Source: Peptostreptococcus sp. (lineage in GTDB: Bacteria > Bacillota > Clostridia > Peptostreptococcales > Peptostreptococcaceae). Taken from it: 7,704 bases of DNA. Positions 6,342 to 7,704 of the stretch are shown one piece after another. The notes under the pieces were generated by a model. The model saw nothing but the letters and a program-made list of their open reading frames with translations, ran no database searches and had not been told where the DNA came from. The stretch is taken from contig JAHHSS010000070.1 in assembly GCA_020025095.1 (NCBI GenBank), forward strand, positions 1-7,704, in the 5' to 3' direction. How positions within the stretch are numbered: the stretch's first letter is position 1; each line of letters opens with the position of its first letter. Position numbers and translations under genes: made by a program.

Positions 6342-6758
6342 TTATTCAGCCTTCTTGTAATTTTTATATTTCTTATATGACACATCTACCAACGATTTTT
6401 CTTTGCTATGAGTCAACATACCAAGAGCATCTGATACTCTATAAAATCCACCATCTAAAAATTCTTTACTTATTTCAGATGAATCACTATCAGCTTCCAT
6501 TACATACCACATTATAGCATTACAAACTCTTTGATTTCTACTTCTTGAGAAGAATTCATATATAGTATCTCCTGCAATATCGAGTATTTTTGCTTCAGAA
6601 CCAGTCTCTAATTTAACTCTCTGAATAGCACTTTCATGAGGTAAATTATCTCCAACTATTTTACCTTTTGGCAGAGTCCATTCACCTCTATCATTCTTAA
6701 CTAATAAAACCTTATTTGCATAAAACACAACACCGCCAGAACAACGTCTTACTATCAT
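6342..6758 (-). CDS. Nudix-fold protein with degenerate Nudix box
   Basis: The 138-residue protein has the Nudix fold pattern: a first strand RRCSGGVVF, VLLVKNDRGEWTLPKGK (18-33) and a Nudix-box segment at 32-53. Aligned without gaps to the consensus GX5EX7REUXEEXGU, G32, V48, E51 and G53 match, but the first E is N38, RE is Q46-R47 and the first E of EE is L50. Most acidic residues that bind catalytic metal are missing, so hydrolase activity is doubtful. A ligand-binding or regulatory role is possible (inference). From memory, similar proteins beginning with RRCSGGVVF and containing RVKxExG occur across clostridia, so this may be a family trait rather than decay. GGAGGG lies 7 bases before the ATG. 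It follows the HEAT-repeat gene by 50 bases and is probably co-transcribed with it; a strong terminator follows. Confidence 0.88.
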   Translation of the reverse strand: MIVRRCSGGVVFYANKVLLVKNDRGEWTLPKGKIVGDNLPHESAIQRVKLETGSEAKILDIAGDTIYEFFSRSRNQRVCNAIMWYVMEADSDSSEISKEFLDGGFYRVSDALGMLTHSKEKSLVDVSYKKYKNYKKAE

Positions 6759-6808
6759 TTAGAATCCCTCCATTTTCATAAATACTCTTCTCTGCGCACC
6801 TACGCGAG

Positions 6809-7483
6809 TTATTTTTTGATACTGAATTTATTATAAAGTTTGTCTAAAGACATTTTACATGCCCTTATGACATATTCTTTCTCAAATCCAGCCTTGTTCT
6901 TAACAAGATTTTCAAGAATTCTTATACTATCAATGCTACCGATGTCACCTAGGTACTTTGCACAATACTGCCTAACCTGTGGATTTTTATCTAAAAGCCC
7001 TAACTCAAGGATGTAGCTACTTTCTTCACAAGCTATTTTGCCAATAGCTGAATATGCAATCCGTCTAAGATTAGAATGATTTCTTTCAGTTAGGGGATAC
7101 AGTATATTCAAAAACCTAGTGTCTTGAAATTCTCCAGCTGTCCACACCAAAACCATTAAGTCTTCTGCATTGTCTACATTGAGAATACCCTTATAAACCT
7201 TTCTTTTAAAGTCCGTTACTTCTTCATTGTTCAGCTTTTCAATAAAAGAAATCCTTTCTTCCTTAGATAAAGTAAGGTAATAATCAACAACATCTTTTTC
7301 CTCAGAATTATTCTTTTTACTGTTTCTTACAGACAGCTTTGCCTTTATCAAGTCATTTTTTATATCCTCGATAGGCTTGTTCCTTATTCTTGATATCTGT
7401 GGAACCGTAAGAGACTTCTTATAAAGGAGATATGTAATGAAATAATCTTCAAGGTAATCAATATTTTCCCATCCTATTACCAT
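6809..7483 (-). CDS. HEAT-repeat-like protein with HTH-like N-terminus
   Basis: A 224-residue cytoplasmic protein with no signal peptide or membrane helix. Residues about 24-50 (SLTVPQISRIRNKPIEDIKNDLIKAKL) read like a helix-turn-helix: a short helix, a turn, then a recognition-like helix. A polar, lysine- and serine-rich linker follows at 51-64. The C-terminal half has helical hairpin repeats of HEAT type at about 108-150, 155-181 and 182-218, with segments such as LRRIAYSAIGKIA and VRQYCAKYLGDIGS carrying the usual small and hydrophobic pattern. HEAT repeats generally bind proteins or nucleic acid. No specific function is known to me. AGGGGGG sits 5 bases before the ATG. It is first in a two-gene unit with the Nudix-like protein, which suggests they act together. 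HTH assignment is tentative; the HEAT assignment is fairly secure. Confidence 0.82.
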   Translation of the reverse strand: MVIGWENIDYLEDYFITYLLYKKSLTVPQISRIRNKPIEDIKNDLIKAKLSVRNSKKNNSEEKDVVDYYLTLSKEERISFIEKLNNEEVTDFKRKVYKGILNVDNAEDLMVLVWTAGEFQDTRFLNILYPLTERNHSNLRRIAYSAIGKIACEESSYILELGLLDKNPQVRQYCAKYLGDIGSIDSIRILENLVKNKAGFEKEYVIRACKMSLDKLYNKFSIKK

Positions 7484-7588
7484 TTTTTCCCCCCTACAAT
7501 TTTTGTCTTTAATGCTTTGTAAATAAAAAACTTATTTTTTATAAAACAATATAAATAATTAAAAATCTATTACTTATATTGTGATTAC

Positions 7589-7594
7589 ATTATA
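7589..7594 (-). promoter_or_regulatory. possible -10 element for the HEAT-Nudix unit
   Basis: TATAAT on the minus strand, 105 bases upstream of the HEAT gene start, with no convincing -35. The rest of 7484-7704 is extremely AT-rich and shows no gene, RNA or strong hairpin that I can support. Confidence 0.35.
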
Positions 7595-7704
7595 ACATTT
7601 AATATAAAGAAAATCACTACTTTTCAAAAAATTCATGTAATTTTCTTTTTAAAGTGTCATTGAAAATTTTAGGATTTTATAAATTTTTATATTCAATATT
7701 TATT

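Noticed and set aside
6790..6808. GC-rich patch (GCGC and CGCG) between the HEAT and Nudix-like genes, considered as a hairpin
   Set aside because: Only three base pairs can form around a six-base loop, so it is not a credible terminator or processing stem.
7640..7671. AATTTTC / GAAAATT inverted repeat near the right end, considered as a terminator of an upstream gene
   Set aside because: The stem is almost entirely A-T with a 16-base loop and no T tract after it; in this AT-rich stretch it is expected by chance.

Overview
The window is a compact, AT-rich stretch of a bacterial chromosome. The low GC content, strong GGAGG-type ribosome binding sites, U-tailed hairpin terminators and protein sequences point to a Firmicute of the class Clostridia. 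The NadE, LigA and Nudix-like sequences feel closest to the Peptostreptococcaceae (relatives of Clostridioides difficile). That family-level placement rests on my memory of the families, not on a search.

All nine genes lie on the minus strand, so the window is transcribed from high to low coordinates. In that order they are: a protein with an HTH-like N-terminus and HEAT-like repeats (7483-6809); a Nudix-fold protein with a degenerate catalytic box (6758-6342), followed by an intrinsic terminator (6325-6291); a YigZ/IMPACT family protein with its own extended -10 promoter (6220-5576); NH3-dependent NAD synthetase nadE (about 5473-4715); a YebC/TACO1 translation-factor family protein (4521-3799) with an unrecognised 85-residue acidic protein just downstream (3770-3513), ending at a terminator (3478-3437); the mechanosensitive channel mscL (3295-2897); a Bcp-type peroxiredoxin (2768-2304) with a 13-bp-stem terminator (2278-2247); and DNA ligase ligA (2128-59). 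The likely transcription units are HEAT-Nudix, yigZ(-nadE), yebC-85aa, mscL, bcp and ligA.

Most of this is housekeeping: DNA joining, peroxide reduction, osmotic safety valve, translation support and the last step of NAD synthesis. LigA consumes the NAD that NadE makes, but nothing in the sequence shows co-regulation. I saw no mobile element, CRISPR array, rRNA or tRNA. No gene-free stretch exceeds 300 bases; the longest is 7484-7704, which holds only a possible promoter for the HEAT gene.

The points worth a second look are: nadE has no ATG, GTG or TTG start upstream of its essential ATP-binding motif, and either begins at CTG or carries a one-base frameshift; the Nudix protein has lost most acidic residues of the Nudix box and is probably not a hydrolase; it is paired with an HTH/HEAT protein two genes from nadE, which allows a speculative sensor-module reading; and ligA and yebC have probable starts downstream of the longest open frame.
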